From Sphaerulina vaccinii (taxonomy: Eukaryota > Ascomycota > Dothideomycetes > Mycosphaerellales > Mycosphaerellaceae): a stretch of DNA of 64,000 nt. The position numbers were made by a program, and so were the translations under genes. This document shows, piece by piece, positions 53,931 through 64,000 of this stretch. The notes under the pieces were generated by a model. It saw nothing but the letters and a program-made list of their open reading frames with translations, searched no databases and had not been told where the DNA came from. The stretch is taken from contig JAKUDP010000010.1 of the NCBI GenBank assembly GCA_022570795.1, forward strand, positions 1,674,001 to 1,738,000. The letters are read 5' to 3'. Position 1 is the stretch's first letter; each line of letters starts with the position of its first letter.

Positions 53931-55171
53931 GCGGACTGGCCATTCGTCTGGCTTGTTGCTCGTTGATCAGAATTGGGTAGTCAACAACAGTCCGTGGCAT
54001 TGGTGAAGGTGTCGCGTCGTTTGGAGAAGGAAGGCACGGAGACGACCAATGAATAGCGGTGTTGTCATTCGGCGGGATATGGTCACACGCGCTACAAAAC
54101 AATAGCTGCAGTCCACCGGATCAATGCAACGGCATGTACTAGTTTGGTTTGGTAGCTATCACGCGCTTTTGCTATTGCCAAACCTCCGGAGGAAGTAAGA
54201 TCGGAACTATCTTCTCCACGAGAACCTGGAGAGCTGACAGTAGTGTAATCGTCTGGGGTCTCCACGAAATCATGAGAAGGATGAAAGGATGAAGCAGATG
54301 ACAGGAACGGGAAGCGATATTTCGGCTGATGACCATGCCTCAGGACTGGGATGTTCGTCATATCACTCACTCACTACTCACCTCACAATCATCCTGCTCT
54401 TGTGAACAAGGAAGAAACAGCCCTTTCGCACACCGTCGGCCACGCCTTCAGACTCTCCGTGTGTCATTGTCACATGCGTGGCCACATCGTCAGAAGAAAG
54501 AAACTTTGGCAGTACCTATGGCCATCTATTGGCTACTTCGCATGCTGTACAACGAACGCACCGGGCCATCTGCACAGCTGGCTGGGCTGCAGGAACCTCA
54601 TGCGAAGATCCACGATCACGATCTTCTGCTGGTCCGCCAGAAGCCGGTGAAGTCTCCTTCAGACCGGAATGAGACGTCTGCCTTTGAACAGCACAGCCGT
54701 ACCAGACTTCATACTTATCTCGACCAGATGCCCTCACCTTCGCCTTGACCGCCATGCTGACAACACCAGCGGCAGCAGCAATGGGCATCATTGTTAGCAA
54801 GATCATGCGGCTGATGTCTGACTCAAAGGAGCACTTGCAGAAACGCAGACGCAGACCCCAACCTCGATTTCTTCGCCAAACCGCAGCCTGCAGAGTTGTA
54901 CAACTGCCGCTTCAGATTTTGGGGGTCCCACAAGCCTGTGCTAATCACATGCAAAAGCACCAAGCAAGAAATTATGAAACAAATCAGCATATGCTCCTCG
55001 CACAAACATGGGATGAGGCAACCTCTTCATTTCTCAAGAAGCAGCCTTCGCTGTGATGTGAGCCGAGATGCTGAAATGAGTGTGTTGTTGCCAGATTGGC
55101 GTGGATATCATATCATAAATTCGTTAAACTATGCACATGCACATCTCAAAACTCGATCCCATGCAATGAAA
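53931..55171. other. intergenic region of about 1.24 kb
   Basis: Upstream of the patatin gene and downstream of the antiporter gene. Chance frames (for example 54329-54748) have no family content. No RNA or repeat is recognised. Confidence 0.45.
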
Positions 55172-57958
55172 TCATGATGATCCACCTCTCGCCTGTACAA
55201 CGAGTAAACTAGCTCTAATGCCGCTGCCAGCAAGGGTATCCGCAGCTGTTCCAAGACACTCAGAAGAAGAACCACTATTGTTCTGTCTGAAGTGATCAAT
55301 ATGTCTCCCCACTATAATGATATCTCCGCCATTCTTAGGATTTTGCGCAATCTCTTCTTGCGCTTTCGATAGCGCATCTTGGATGGGGTTCTTGCTGTTT
55401 CGTACAGTGTCGAAGATCACACGTGTTGCCATGTCCGCTGATATGGATTTCTGTAAGGTTGTGAAGAGCGCATCATCGCTACTGTGATTGTGGGAGACTC
55501 TACCGGATCCGAGGGAGAGAGCTTTGAGGATTTCGGGGCGTTTGGATTCTGTTTGTTTCGAGGGAATGACCTCTTCCGTTGATGAGGATTCAGTAATCGT
55601 GTCTTCCGATGCGTAATGGATAATCGTAGCTGTGACGCCTGGATTCTCTGCAAGTTGCAGTACGAGACGTAGAGCTACTGCATCGTCTGAACTCGCGCCA
55701 AAGTATGGCATGAAGATGTGATGGCTCTGGTCGACATTGAGTAGTGTCGTGTTGTGATCGCGTTGACTGCGAATGCTCATCGCGCTGACTGTGCGATGAA
55801 GTGCCATGGGCTTTTGCTTCAGCGATCCGGAGAAGCCTTTGTTGATGAATACTGCTGTATTGCATTGCGTTGTGTTGAGTGCTTCTCGTACGAAAGCGCT
55901 GTACGATTCACTTGCGAGCTTGTTCTGGATGTTGTCATTCGATACCACTTGCTTCTCACTCAACGTTCCTGTCTCACTCCAGGGGATGAGGAGCAGATCG
56001 GAGGCTTCTTCCACAGCTTTGTGAGTAAGCGTGTCGGCAAAGCTGCTCTCTGGCACAACTATGACCTCTCCAGAGACAGATAATTTGAACATTTGTCCGA
56101 GGACTCTGAACGCGTTCAGGATGGGATCGAAGAGGGAGTATTCGTCAACCTCTGTCACTTTCATGACAGACGAGCCTCGCTCTGTCAGCTCAAGCAAACG
56201 CACTCCGTGGACACCAACTCTCTTCGACTTCTCCATCACAGGGCTGTTGTCTTCAAACTTGTCCTGCTCCTTCGAGGGATGCTCTTTGTGCACGATCTCT
56301 GTAGGTTTCGTGCCTAGTAGAGACACGAAAGCCAATAGAGTTGGCATGTTGTCCAGGCGCAGGTAAACGAGCAGATTCCGCACTTTCGATGCTTCCTGCT
56401 TCTCCTGAACTACGCTGTCAGTGTCACTTATTGGCATGCCAGTATCCCAGTCAATCTCGCCGCGCTTCCAGGCTTCGAGCTTTCGCTGATACCATGGTGG
56501 GTACAGCGCCTGTACCAGTGGAGTAGTTGCGAACGTCGTAACCAATGCCATGACCACGAAGATAGTAAAGGTCCTGGTGCTCAGAATGCGGGCCTGCAGA
56601 CCAATGTTGAGGACAATCAACTCAACCAGACCTTTACAAGACATGAGTGCTCCAATCGTGAAGGACTCGCGCCAGACTAGTCCATTTGCCTTGGCTCCAA
56701 GAGTTCCACCCGTGAATTTGGCAATGAAAGCAATAGCGATCACACCAATCACGTAGGCCCATGTAATACCATTGTCGAGCAGTCCGATGTTAGTAGACAG
56801 CCCGGACAGTGCAAAGTAGAGTGGCAAGAACAGCGCTCCAATCAGATCCTCAATCTTTTCGGTGATCTTAATCGCGAAACCGCCTTCGTGAGGACAGATT
56901 AGGCCAGCCATAAATGCACCGAAGATTGCGTGCACACCAATGACACCAGTGAAAAATGCCGACCCCAGTGCGATCAATAGAGTGGTCACGATCACAGCTT
57001 GCGATGGTCCGTCCTGTAGAGCTCGACTTCGTCGTAGATACCACATGAAGACCGGCCGAACCGCGAGGAAGAGGAAAAGTGCATAGCCGACACAGGTCAG
57101 CAGGACCCAGAGCGCAGTCAATCCACTCCCAGCATTGACTAGAGCAACGCAGAGAGCAAGGAGGATCCAGCCCACAACATCGTTAGACACTCCAGCCGAA
57201 AGCGTGATAATGCCGACAGATGTCTTGAGCAGATTCAGCTCAGTCAAAATACGACACAGCACCGGGAAAGCCTGCAAGCAGTCAGTATTGCCTTATACCA
57301 TACTCTCCTGAGCAGATTTCCTCACCGTGATCGCCATAGCGATACCAATGAACAACATGAATGTCCCAAAGTCAATATCCACAATATTCGGCTCATCCTG
57401 AAATTCATGGTATAATCCCCAAGCTATTGCACATCCCAGGCCAAAAGGGAGTATCATTCCCACAGCTCCTACACTCAACGCAACTTTCCAATTCTGAAAG
57501 AAGAATCGAAGGTCTACCTCTAAACCAACGAGGAATAGGAAGAGAACGAGACCTAGATTCGCGACGAGATTGAGGTTCGGTATCGAAGCGGTGGGGAAAA
57601 TTGCGGCGCTGAAACCAGGTATACGACCCATTACGGAGGGACCTAACATGATGCCTCCGATGACTTCTGCTATTACTCGTGGTTGGCGGATCTTCGAGAG
57701 CGGCCAGTGGAGGAGACGACAGAAGACTATTATGATACCGGCTTGGATTATGAATAGGATGATTGGGTTCTGTACGCACTGTCAGTTCCGCAACTGGCTG
57801 AAGCAGTCCTATTGTTTGCGCACCTTTGGGTCATAGCGAGATGGGTTCTCGCCTTCGAGGATGCCTCCTTGTGGTGTTGCTCGATTCGTGCTCGTCGCGG
57901 TTGCTGCTGTCGCATTCACTGTATGAGTGATGAGCTGGGTCACCGTGGCCGTCGCCAT
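55172..57958 (-). CDS. kha1: K+/H+ antiporter, Kha1 / CPA2 type
   Basis: Three exons in transcript order: 57958-57824, 57769-57326 and 57271-55172, with two 54-bp introns, about 892 residues. The N-terminal half is a Na+/H+-exchanger fold of about 12 membrane helices. Recognisable parts are NPIILFIIQAGIIIVFCRLL, VIAEVIGGIMLGPSVMGRIP, the NLGLVLFLFLVGLEVD segment, and the discontinuous-helix region SAGVSNDVVGWILLALCVAL with paired Asp/Asn. The soluble C-terminal half has USP-like nucleotide-binding-type folds. Fungal Kha1 exchanges K+ for H+ in endosomal/Golgi membranes and helps pH and ion tolerance. The first exon holds the hydrophilic leader MATATVTQLITHTVNATAAT, containing NxT sites. Confidence 0.9.
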
Positions 57959-59345
57959 GATCGCGACTCAGGCCCCACTGGCCAGGTGGTAGTGGTGAGG
58001 CTGTTCGAGGTAAGCAGTGAGTGTCCTCTGCGGTACAACGCGCGAAGAGCTGTCGTTCAGCTGAAGATGGCGCGAGTTGATGTAAAGACAACAAAGAGAA
58101 GTGTAGCTTGCATGACTTACGCCGAGCCTACAATAGCGGCTCTGTTGGGGTCACGTAGGTGAGCGCCATGCCCTATGCCCTGGCGCCATCAGCACGAGTG
58201 GTAGATATGCTTGGGAGGTCTCGACTTGGCGATGTCGTTTTTTCGTCGTCCGGACTATTGTGGAGTGCTATCGTCCAATCAGATCACATTAAACACAAGA
58301 ACTTGTGCTTCCTGTCAAGATGCATTGCGACCAGCTGAGTCGTTTCCAAGCTGTTCGCCCAGTCTTCACCGCTGTGCGTGTGCCTTTCGAGTTCTTGGTG
58401 GCGTGTAGCACATGCATTTCGACTGAATTAGCGCGGATCCCTGATCACGATCACATGGATACAAGGTTTCAGGTTGTTCGACATTGGAAAACGTGTCGAC
58501 CAACACGTGGAAGATGAACATGTAGTCTTCGCTACTTCGGACAGATTTCTGCCATTCCAACCGATTTGCCCTCGACGGCGCTGAAGCACCAAGACGATCT
58601 CAACTACCCGAGAGCAGTTCAACAGCATCAGGCTGCGTTTTCATCACAGTTCTGGGCTGCCAGCGGATTATCTTTGGCAGCAGCTAGACTTTGTCACGAG
58701 GACGCTAGTAAAACAGCCATTTCTCGTAACATAGCTTTCTGATAGGTCGATAGCTATTTGCTTCCGGCAGAACTGCACTAAGCACAAGCACGCTAATTTA
58801 GCGCCGTCTGCTTAGTCTTCTGGATACGGATTCAAGGCACACATGCCCATGTCGTCTCCACGTACCCCAGAATGAACACACACCGCTGGAGTCCACTCTC
58901 CGCAACACAGTCTGGTGTGACATGTGGTCGTCCCACGTGTGATATACTCCAGACGCCATAACTCCTTCACATTTGGCGAGTCTCGTGCATTTGGTTGTCA
59001 CCCCAAGCAGGATCGTGATGCATCAGGAGACACTTCTGCGACTTGCTTACTACAGCCTATGTGAGGGCTTTCCCTAACAGAGCTGCATCAGGCTGAGGAG
59101 CCAGATGTGCTATCTTCACTCCTCCTGGTATGACTGAGCGACTGCGACAAATGCATTTCGGCGCGTAAATGATATGGGTCTGCGTTGCTGACTTGACTCG
59201 AAGCAGCGGCTGCCGTATTTGGATCTGTTGAGAGTAGGCAGTATGCGAAATTTCCACTCACCTGTAAATGCTGGCTTTGTGAGACTATCCTCAGTGCCGA
59301 ATGCCCTCGCGCGGACGGGCTGTGCAAGAGGCTTTTCACCAGATC
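57959..59345. other. intergenic region of about 1.39 kb
   Basis: Contains the promoter of the antiporter gene and the 3' flank of RRD1. I found no gene, repeat family or structured RNA that I can support. Confidence 0.45.
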
Positions 59346-60812
59346 TTAGCGGCCTGAGTCTCTTTTCGCCCATGGAGCCATTGTTGATGGCATACCTGAT
59401 GCACTGCTACCGCCCGGTCTGTTACTCGATGCCCAAGGCGCAGCAGTTGATGCTGAGCCTGTGTATGAAATGCCCGGCGGAACAGAACCAGCACCTGCCG
59501 CGTGTGGAGCGGCCATACTCGACGCTCCTGGTGGCATGTGTCTAGCAGGAGCCGAGCCTGATGCCCACGGCGCTCTCGCAGTTGGCATGCCTGTGCTTGC
59601 TTGCATTTGAGGCATCGCTGTATTGCCTGATCGAGACCAAGGTGCTGCAGTTCCCGCTGAAGCTACTGGCGGCACGTCTTTGCTCTGCGGAGGCTGCTGC
59701 TGGGCGTGGAATGTCGCCATTGTCTCTGCCGCTTGAGGATCTCGCTCCCACGAGAACAAGCTGCCAAATGGGAAATGTTGTACCACCGGAAACTTGCCCA
59801 ACACTTCAGCAGCATACATCTTAAGCATTCCCTTGTTGATCTTGCCCCAACCATCCTTGATGCCACTGATGTCGAACAATACAGGCGAGTGCTCCCAGAA
59901 CGGCCCTGTCTTGACATCGTAGATGAATTGAATAGCAGAGAAGTACATGTTACTGTTTTGGTACTCTGCGACCATGGCCTTGTTGGTGACAGACGATGGC
60001 GAGGGGGCGCCGGGCAGGGACCCTTCTGTTGGCAGTGGCGAGACTAGATCGCCGCTCTTGATAGCTGGTCCAACTTGAGCCGAACCGAAGATATAAGGAA
60101 CAAAACTATGATCATCAAGACCCCAGACGCCATGTGATCCTGCCGGTTCCAGCGTGTACGTTAATATGAGTTTGCGCATCAGTGCCAGATAAGGCTGTAC
60201 AATTCCAAGCACGATGGCCTGCTCTTCTCCTGCGGCAAAGACATTGAGCTTCCACAAACAAGCCAAGAATGCTAGAAAGCTCAATTCGTGTCCAGTCCCA
60301 TAGTCGAGTCGCTGTGAGCTGCCAAAGCTTCCAAGAAGATAGACCTTCAGCTCGTCCACCAGACTCGTGCCTTCCGACTGCGTTCGAGAGTCTGGCAAGA
60401 ACGCTCCCAGATGTGTCTGCAACAACAGAGAGCTCCTATCTTCAGCAAGCTGGAACCACTTGCGAAAAGCGACGTTGCCAAATCGTCTGGGACCTGTGTC
60501 TGGAGGTGCTTGGTCTATCAGACCCACTAAGTCGTCAAGCAGTGATCGCAGTGCCAGGACTTGCTTCGAGTACGGCGGTGGCCTGTCGAGTGTACACGCA
60601 AGCACTTTGCTGTCCGCCGTTTTCTCTGGAAACATGGACCGTGTGAGTTGCAGCAGCCACATCATCAGATCCCGGTAGGCAGTCGACGCAAAGAAGAAAG
60701 TGAGGTCATCGCCATCATTGATCTTCTTCGAGGGTGTCTGGTATTTCTGTGCATCAAGGTCTTGTAGCCTTTCCAGTCCCGGAAGTGCCTCTTTGGTTTT
60801 GGTATCTGCCAT
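59346..60812 (-). CDS. rrd1: PP2A activator / peptidyl-prolyl isomerase Rrd1 (PTPA)
   Basis: A single exon of 488 residues. The PTPA fold is clear: FRKWFQLAEDRSSLLLQ, then DYGTGHELSFLAFLACLWKL, then PAGSHGVWGLDDHSFVPYIFGSAQ, then GPFWEHSPVLFDISGIKDGWGKINKGMLKMY, all hallmark blocks of the family. Rrd1 activates protein phosphatase 2A catalytic subunits using prolyl isomerase activity and ATP, and links TOR signalling to transcription. The C-terminal ~110 residues form a low-complexity Ala/Pro/Ser/Met-rich tail, a common extension in filamentous fungal Rrd1 proteins. Divergent from the AT-hook protein gene with 330 bp between starts. Confidence 0.95.
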   Translation of the reverse strand: MADTKTKEALPGLERLQDLDAQKYQTPSKKINDGDDLTFFFASTAYRDLMMWLLQLTRSMFPEKTADSKVLACTLDRPPPYSKQVLALRSLLDDLVGLIDQAPPDTGPRRFGNVAFRKWFQLAEDRSSLLLQTHLGAFLPDSRTQSEGTSLVDELKVYLLGSFGSSQRLDYGTGHELSFLAFLACLWKLNVFAAGEEQAIVLGIVQPYLALMRKLILTYTLEPAGSHGVWGLDDHSFVPYIFGSAQVGPAIKSGDLVSPLPTEGSLPGAPSPSSVTNKAMVAEYQNSNMYFSAIQFIYDVKTGPFWEHSPVLFDISGIKDGWGKINKGMLKMYAAEVLGKFPVVQHFPFGSLFSWERDPQAAETMATFHAQQQPPQSKDVPPVASAGTAAPWSRSGNTAMPQMQASTGMPTARAPWASGSAPARHMPPGASSMAAPHAAGAGSVPPGISYTGSASTAAPWASSNRPGGSSASGMPSTMAPWAKRDSGR

Positions 60813-61142
60813 TGTCGTTGTGGTTGAGGATATGTTCTTGTCTCGAAGCCAGAAACGAATGGGGGCGCGAATGGGCGTCTCCGAATGCGAACCCGAGACT
60901 GGGTTTCAACCTGGCAACCACGATGCACAACCTTTTGACTTCATTTCACGCGCCGACGAGGAAGAGACGCGCCCAGGAGGTGACCACGCTCATCGGACTC
61001 AGCGTGATCGCGTCCCAATGCACTTCGGACTATCTGGATCACCAAAATTCGAATATCAGCGAAAAAAGCTCATCAAGACCGCAGCTTATAACAACAGTGG
61101 ACTTCCTGAGCGCATAGGCAACGTAGCACTCGTCAATCACAT
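60813..61142. promoter_or_regulatory. shared divergent promoter, RRD1 / AT-hook protein
   Basis: 330 bp between two start codons. No specific site is recognised. An upstream coding exon for the plus-strand gene cannot be excluded. Confidence 0.35.
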
Positions 61143-63404
61143 ATGAGAGATCAGCAGTCTATCCAAGAAGAACCCTCGCCATTTGGAGCGATCACAGCCA
61201 CCCTCTCCACAATTAAGGAAGGCATCATGGGAGCACTCAAACGGCCTTCAAAAGGCGCAAATGTCCCTTCTGGTCTGCGAAACGAGGTCAAGCAGCGAGC
61301 GCTACCCAGAGCTGCTCGTCAAGATCCGGACGGCATTCCAGAGTCACCGGAGAAGATCAGACGTCCCAAGCTGAAACAGCCAGCTGCTGAGGCACCTGAA
61401 TTCTCGCCTCTAAGAAAGCAACGTTTGCCAGCTACATCTACGTTGCAGAAGAAAGATGACCTGCCATCGGATCCGCATTCTGCAGATGACCATGGCGTGC
61501 TCGCAGCCAACAACACCAGCCCAAGGCGTTCTCTCCGAAAGCAGGCCATGGCCAACATGAGGCCTGCGGAAGAGTCGGCCGGCAGTGCCAGGCGACATGC
61601 GTCCCCCGTTGTGAGATCAACGCAAGCGCAAGAAGCTCACGAGAGCTCGGACGGCCTCTTTGTCAGTCCGGAACGTGATGATGCTCCGGACGCAAGCGCT
61701 GCCAGCAATACCAATCCACGTAAACGAGGCCGTCCACCGAAACAGGATGCCAAAAACGTTTCCAACAAACGTAGCAGACTATCCGATCAAGTCGTGGATG
61801 AGCTGAGTGCTCGTCGTGACATCGTAGAAGACAACGAAACGGTCCCCGTCAGACCGACCAAAATTCGTCCAAGTGGAATCCACTTTCCAGCAAAACAGGC
61901 ACCAGAAGAGAGTCACGACGAGAATGATGCTCCAATAGACGATGCTGGTGACAATGGGGAACTGGACGGAGAAGATGGAGATGAGCAGGAAGTGCCTGCT
62001 ATCATAGTGGCTAAGAAGAAGAAACCCGCGCGTGTTCTCAATGCGAAGAAGACCAAGGCCGCGAAGTCGAAGGCTCAAACCAAGACTCTGCCGAAGACTT
62101 ACGTTGCAGAGGATGAGCTCTCCGAAGACTTGGAAAGCGATGATGAAGATGATGCCTACGCTCTAGGACGACAGTACCTCACAATCAAAAACATTTGCCG
62201 GAGGACTTTGCCACTTATCGATGGGATTGGTGATGGAGAAGAGCTTGACGATCACATTGAACATATCCGTTCAGTTTGTAGGTCATTCCGGATATCGCTA
62301 AGCCAGCTTGGAGAGGACCCGGACGATTTAGAGCTGCTACCGGAATTGCCAGTGGCACTTAGGACTATCCAGAATGAAGTTGAAACGCTATGTGGAGAGG
62401 ACGCCGAAAGGGACAATCACCTGCAGAGTTGCAGCATCTACTATTGTCTGTTTCCTGCATTAGTGCGGGTGCTCTGGTCCTTGATAAGATGCTACAAGGT
62501 TCTGGACTCTTCAGAAGATACGGATGGAATTTCTGTAACGATCACACATATGAAGATCATCGAAAGATTCGTTTTCGTTATCAATAGACTTGGGGACAAG
62601 GCGGAGCTTTACGTCAGGCCAGACACAGAACTCGATGTGGTGCAACCTGTGACGAATGGGATCCTTGCGCCACTCAAGCAAGTGACGAGACTATTGCGGC
62701 GAGCAGTTGTTCAGTCTGAAAATCGTCAACAGGAAAAGGTTCGAGCGCAACATGAACGAGCCAGAAAGGCGGCAGAGCTGGGTGAGCTCCAGGAAAGGGC
62801 CGAAGAGGCTGCGAGACTGGCCGAAGAACAAGAGCAAGCTAGGGAGGCTGCAGACTTGGCTGAAGCTGCGGCACAGGCGGCAAAGGATAGGTGGCAGACG
62901 CTTGAAAAGAAATGGGACGATCTGCATGCGAAGCGTAGAAGATGCGATTGCAGTGGCATTATGACTCCTGCCAAGCGGAGACATCTCAGGACCACGGACT
63001 TCCTACAGCAGCCAAGGCCTCGACCAGAGATCGACCAGGATGGCAACACCTTTACTCGCCTAGAATTGTTTCGACCGCGGATGGGACTTCCGCCTGCCAT
63101 CGTGGATCGCATTAGATCACAGACGTGGTCGGAAAGGAGTCAGCAAGCGCTCGTCGCCGGGCTGATGAAATGGGCTGGCGACCTGCTTGTCTTCGAAAAG
63201 ATATTTAGTGCATACTGCTGGCGTCACGAGCCGTTGCATGCTTATAACGTGACTGAAATAGTAATCAAGGCTGCTCAGCTGAAGCAGGTACTCGAGGAGG
63301 ACTGCGACACAGAATCGGAGGATTGGTGGTGGGTATCGCGAATACCAGACTGGACAAAGCCTGACACGATCTTGCGGCAAATGGAAGCGTATGAGCTTGA
63401 TTGA
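61143..63404 (+). CDS. hypothetical AT-hook and coiled-coil nuclear protein
   Basis: A single frame of 753 residues; I do not recognise an orthologue. The N-terminal half is basic and Ser/Pro-rich, with an AT-hook RKRGRPPK near residue 193 and several nuclear-localisation-like clusters, then an acidic stretch. Residues of about 340-520 form a helical domain (QYLTIKNICRRTLPLIDGIG onwards). A long Glu/Ala/Arg coiled coil occupies about 526-600. The last ~130 residues include the aromatic-rich block TWSERSQQALVAGLMKWAG and YNVTEIVIKAAQLKQVL, weakly suggestive of a Myb/SANT-like or winged-helix fold. The architecture suggests a chromatin-associated protein. The assigned start is simply the first ATG; a shorter start at Met29 is possible. 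Confidence 0.65.
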   Translation: MRDQQSIQEEPSPFGAITATLSTIKEGIMGALKRPSKGANVPSGLRNEVKQRALPRAARQDPDGIPESPEKIRRPKLKQPAAEAPEFSPLRKQRLPATSTLQKKDDLPSDPHSADDHGVLAANNTSPRRSLRKQAMANMRPAEESAGSARRHASPVVRSTQAQEAHESSDGLFVSPERDDAPDASAASNTNPRKRGRPPKQDAKNVSNKRSRLSDQVVDELSARRDIVEDNETVPVRPTKIRPSGIHFPAKQAPEESHDENDAPIDDAGDNGELDGEDGDEQEVPAIIVAKKKKPARVLNAKKTKAAKSKAQTKTLPKTYVAEDELSEDLESDDEDDAYALGRQYLTIKNICRRTLPLIDGIGDGEELDDHIEHIRSVCRSFRISLSQLGEDPDDLELLPELPVALRTIQNEVETLCGEDAERDNHLQSCSIYYCLFPALVRVLWSLIRCYKVLDSSEDTDGISVTITHMKIIERFVFVINRLGDKAELYVRPDTELDVVQPVTNGILAPLKQVTRLLRRAVVQSENRQQEKVRAQHERARKAAELGELQERAEEAARLAEEQEQAREAADLAEAAAQAAKDRWQTLEKKWDDLHAKRRRCDCSGIMTPAKRRHLRTTDFLQQPRPRPEIDQDGNTFTRLELFRPRMGLPPAIVDRIRSQTWSERSQQALVAGLMKWAGDLLVFEKIFSAYCWRHEPLHAYNVTEIVIKAAQLKQVLEEDCDTESEDWWWVSRIPDWTKPDTILRQMEAYELD

Positions 63405-63660
63405 AATCCAGACGCGTTGCCGCTATGCAAAGCATATGTCCAACTACAACGATGTCACGAGTCCGAGAGCTCGTTCTCTCCAATTCCATGAAAGCTAAGT
63501 ACATGAGTATGGGGAAAACGTGAGTCTTCAGCTTATCAGTCGAGTCAGGGAGCCTGAGGAAGTCTATTCGTACTCTAACTTAAGTTCCATCTTTGTTTAC
63601 GTACAGATATGAGAAGAAATCACCACTGACCAATCAGATAGGCTCAGCTTCACAAACGGC

Positions 63661-63817
63661 GGTCTTGTAGTGCAACGGCAGCACGTTCGATAACGAAGCG
63701 TGGAGGCAGCGAGTCTTCAGACAATTGCATGGTGGCTTGCTCCGGTATAGCCCGCCCGTTTAGATGACTTCGGTCGTCTATCATCGAGAGATCCACGTTC
63801 AATTCGTGGCAGGACCA
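63661..63817 (+). tRNA. candidate intron-containing tRNA gene or tRNA pseudogene, anticodon unresolved
   Basis: The 7-bp acceptor arms GGTCTTG (63661-63667) and CAGGACC (63810-63816) pair, with one G-U. The D-arm GTGC-AACGGCA-GCAC (63670-63684) contains the G18G19 pair and matches an A box. The T-arm CCACG-TTCAATT-CGTGG (63793-63809) matches a B box. A TTTT Pol III terminator follows at 63822-63825. The candidate anticodon stem TTCGA/TCGAG is separated by about 93 nt, implying an intron of about 86 nt with an 8-bp TTCG-capped hairpin (63761-63780). Flanking exon parts resemble tRNA-Gln. However, the expected U33 is A, and the intron-adjacent bases give no clean anticodon. It could be a decayed or unusual tRNA. 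Confidence 0.4.
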
Positions 63818-64000
63818 AATCTTTTGCTTGCTTCCTGATCTCAGTACCTTTGTTGGTTGTGGTACATGCGTTGGTGAACTTGCAGCATCTAAATTCATTT
63901 TGTCGACTCAGGAGAAGATAACACAGGGAAGTGCTGCAAGGAGATCCAATGTGGTGTCTGGTCCGAATGTACCTAAAGGCTTTGGTCTGTCTACTAGGTG
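63818..64000. other. window end, intergenic
   Basis: Apart from the TTTT terminator at 63822-63825, no feature is recognised up to the end of the window. The 256 bp between the AT-hook gene and the tRNA-like element also hold nothing recognisable. Confidence 0.4.

Noticed and set aside
54329..54748. 139-codon plus-strand frame between the patatin and antiporter genes
   Set aside because: No domain or signal features; two overlapping frames are equally open, so chance is likely.
1..64000. CRISPR array, prophage or bacterial insertion sequence
   Set aside because: The window is eukaryotic nuclear DNA with spliceosomal introns. No spaced direct-repeat array or bacterial mobile gene was seen.

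Overview
The window is nuclear DNA of a filamentous ascomycete. Genes carry short GT-AG introns of about 46-80 bp, lie on both strands and are separated by 0.1-1.4 kb. The families present are fungal: Zn2Cys6 regulator, Cch1, Bye1, cytochrome b5-acyl-CoA dehydrogenase fusion, Ric8 and GPI-anchored phospholipase B. Two features point to Dothideomycetes, and probably Mycosphaerellales: an extremely RIP-mutated Ty1/copia retroelement, and three mutually homologous long introns resembling the introner-like elements described in that group. The taxonomic placement is inference; no marker gene was compared.

Layout. Positions 1-6066 are an AT-rich block in which CpA/TpG is almost absent and TpA dominates. 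Within it a plus-strand copia reverse transcriptase/RNase H relic and a probable 3' LTR start can still be read. At the edge of this block is an NmrA-like gene with a shortened 3' end. From about 7.1 kb the sequence is ordinary gene-rich DNA: a short-chain dehydrogenase, an RGT1-like Zn2Cys6 factor, Rif1 divergent from Ric8, a secreted beta-lactamase-like protein, a conserved fungal membrane protein, a ZNF830-like protein divergent from Bye1, lysyl-tRNA synthetase, a mitochondrial Sls1-like protein divergent from a mitochondrial carrier, and the very large calcium channel Cch1 divergent from a phospholipase B. These are followed by a TPR-like protein, 6-phosphogluconolactonase, the cytochrome b5-acyl-CoA dehydrogenase, a cupin, a patatin lipase, a KHA1-type K+/H+ antiporter, the PP2A activator Rrd1 divergent from an AT-hook/coiled-coil protein, and finally a candidate intron-containing tRNA-like gene at 63.66-63.82 kb.

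The genes are mostly unrelated housekeeping and signalling loci. I see no biosynthetic cluster or operon-like logic. Divergent pairs with short shared upstream regions (RIF1/RIC8, SLS1/carrier, RRD1/AT-hook protein, CCH1/PLB) are the main organisational theme.

The most notable signal is in the TPR-like gene at 44.4-46.3 kb. All three of its introns (133-147 bp) align with each other along most of their length and contain a shared inverted repeat, as expected if a mobile intron multiplied inside one gene. Other points worth checking are a diverged duplication of the last exon of the lysyl-tRNA synthetase gene, a 3 x 30-bp in-frame minisatellite in RIF1, conserved-looking PP1-docking motifs in Rif1, and the tRNA-like element, which lacks U33.
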